Shown here: in pieces, positions 5,959-5,990 of the stretch
Numbering within the stretch: position 1 is the stretch's first letter
Layout of the letters: every line of letters begins with the position of its first letter
Assembly (NCBI GenBank): GCA_021781625.1
Contig: JAJXWL010000128.1
Location: 1 to 5,990 of the forward strand
Length of the DNA stretch: 5,990 nucleotides
Direction: 5' to 3'
Source of the DNA: a bacterium
GTDB taxonomy: Bacteria; Spirochaetota; Spirochaetia; JABEVK01
Position numbers and translations under genes: made by a program
The notes under the pieces: model-generated
Database searches by the model: none
Told to the model about the DNA's origin: nothing
Seen by the model: only the letters and a program-made list of their open reading frames with translations

Positions 5959-5990
5959 TCTGATGAAAGATCTGGTCATTCAGAAGGTCG
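5945..5990 (+). CDS. ComFB-family protein, N-terminus only (partial, runs off the right edge)
   Basis: Only 15 codons are inside the window: MRVHNLMKDLVIQKV. The pattern V-H-N-x-M-x-D-L-V matches the opening of the late-competence ComFB family, usually [IV]-[NH]-N-x-M-E-x-[IL]-V; here the Glu after Met is Lys8. AGGAG (5934-5938) lies six bases before the ATG and supports this start over the in-frame TTG just upstream. The gene follows the HD phosphohydrolase by 74 bases with no terminator between. ComFB proteins were named from the Bacillus comF operon but are widespread outside competence loci, and some have been reported to bind cyclic-di-GMP. With so few residues the assignment is good but not certain. 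Confidence 0.72.
   Translation, partial: MRVHNLMKDLVIQKV

Overview
The window reads as a compact bacterial chromosome segment with short intergenic gaps, genes on both strands and roughly balanced base composition. No rRNA, tRNA, CRISPR array, insertion sequence or phage gene is visible. A free-living or host-associated spirochaete is my best guess. It rests on a membrane RsbU/RsbV/RsbW-type set with no sigma gene beside it, a proline-rich lipoprotein with a loose lipobox, and a ComFB-family gene next to a SAMHD1-like HD phosphohydrolase. This is inference from gene content only; no marker gene here settles the taxonomy.

Layout. Bases 1-899 (minus strand) hold the first 299 codons of a large protein I do not recognise; its C-terminus lies beyond the left edge. 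A 77-base divergent spacer carries a strong sigma70-type promoter for a three-gene plus-strand operon (977-3872). The operon encodes a seven-helix membrane GAF/PP2C phosphatase, a STAS anti-anti-sigma factor and an RsbW-like GHKL kinase. Three bases later, on the opposite strand, lies the end of a predicted lipoprotein gene (3876-4535). Its last codons form what looks like its own intrinsic terminator. A second divergent spacer of 57 bases holds another good promoter, overlapped by a 17-base inverted repeat. It drives a SAMHD1-like HD phosphohydrolase gene (4593-5870) whose GTG start sits at the predicted transcription start. A ComFB-family gene begins at 5945 and runs off the right edge; a 36-codon ORF bridges the two.

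How the genes work together. The central operon is a textbook partner-switching set. The membrane/GAF sensor controls a PP2C phosphatase, which dephosphorylates the STAS protein; the STAS protein then competes with the target of the RsbW-like kinase. The final target is not encoded here, and the kinase has an unusual ATP-lid region, so the output is the open question. The HD enzyme probably adjusts dNTP pools. Its neighbour belongs to a family that has been linked to cyclic-di-GMP signalling, so the right-hand pair may form a second regulatory unit.
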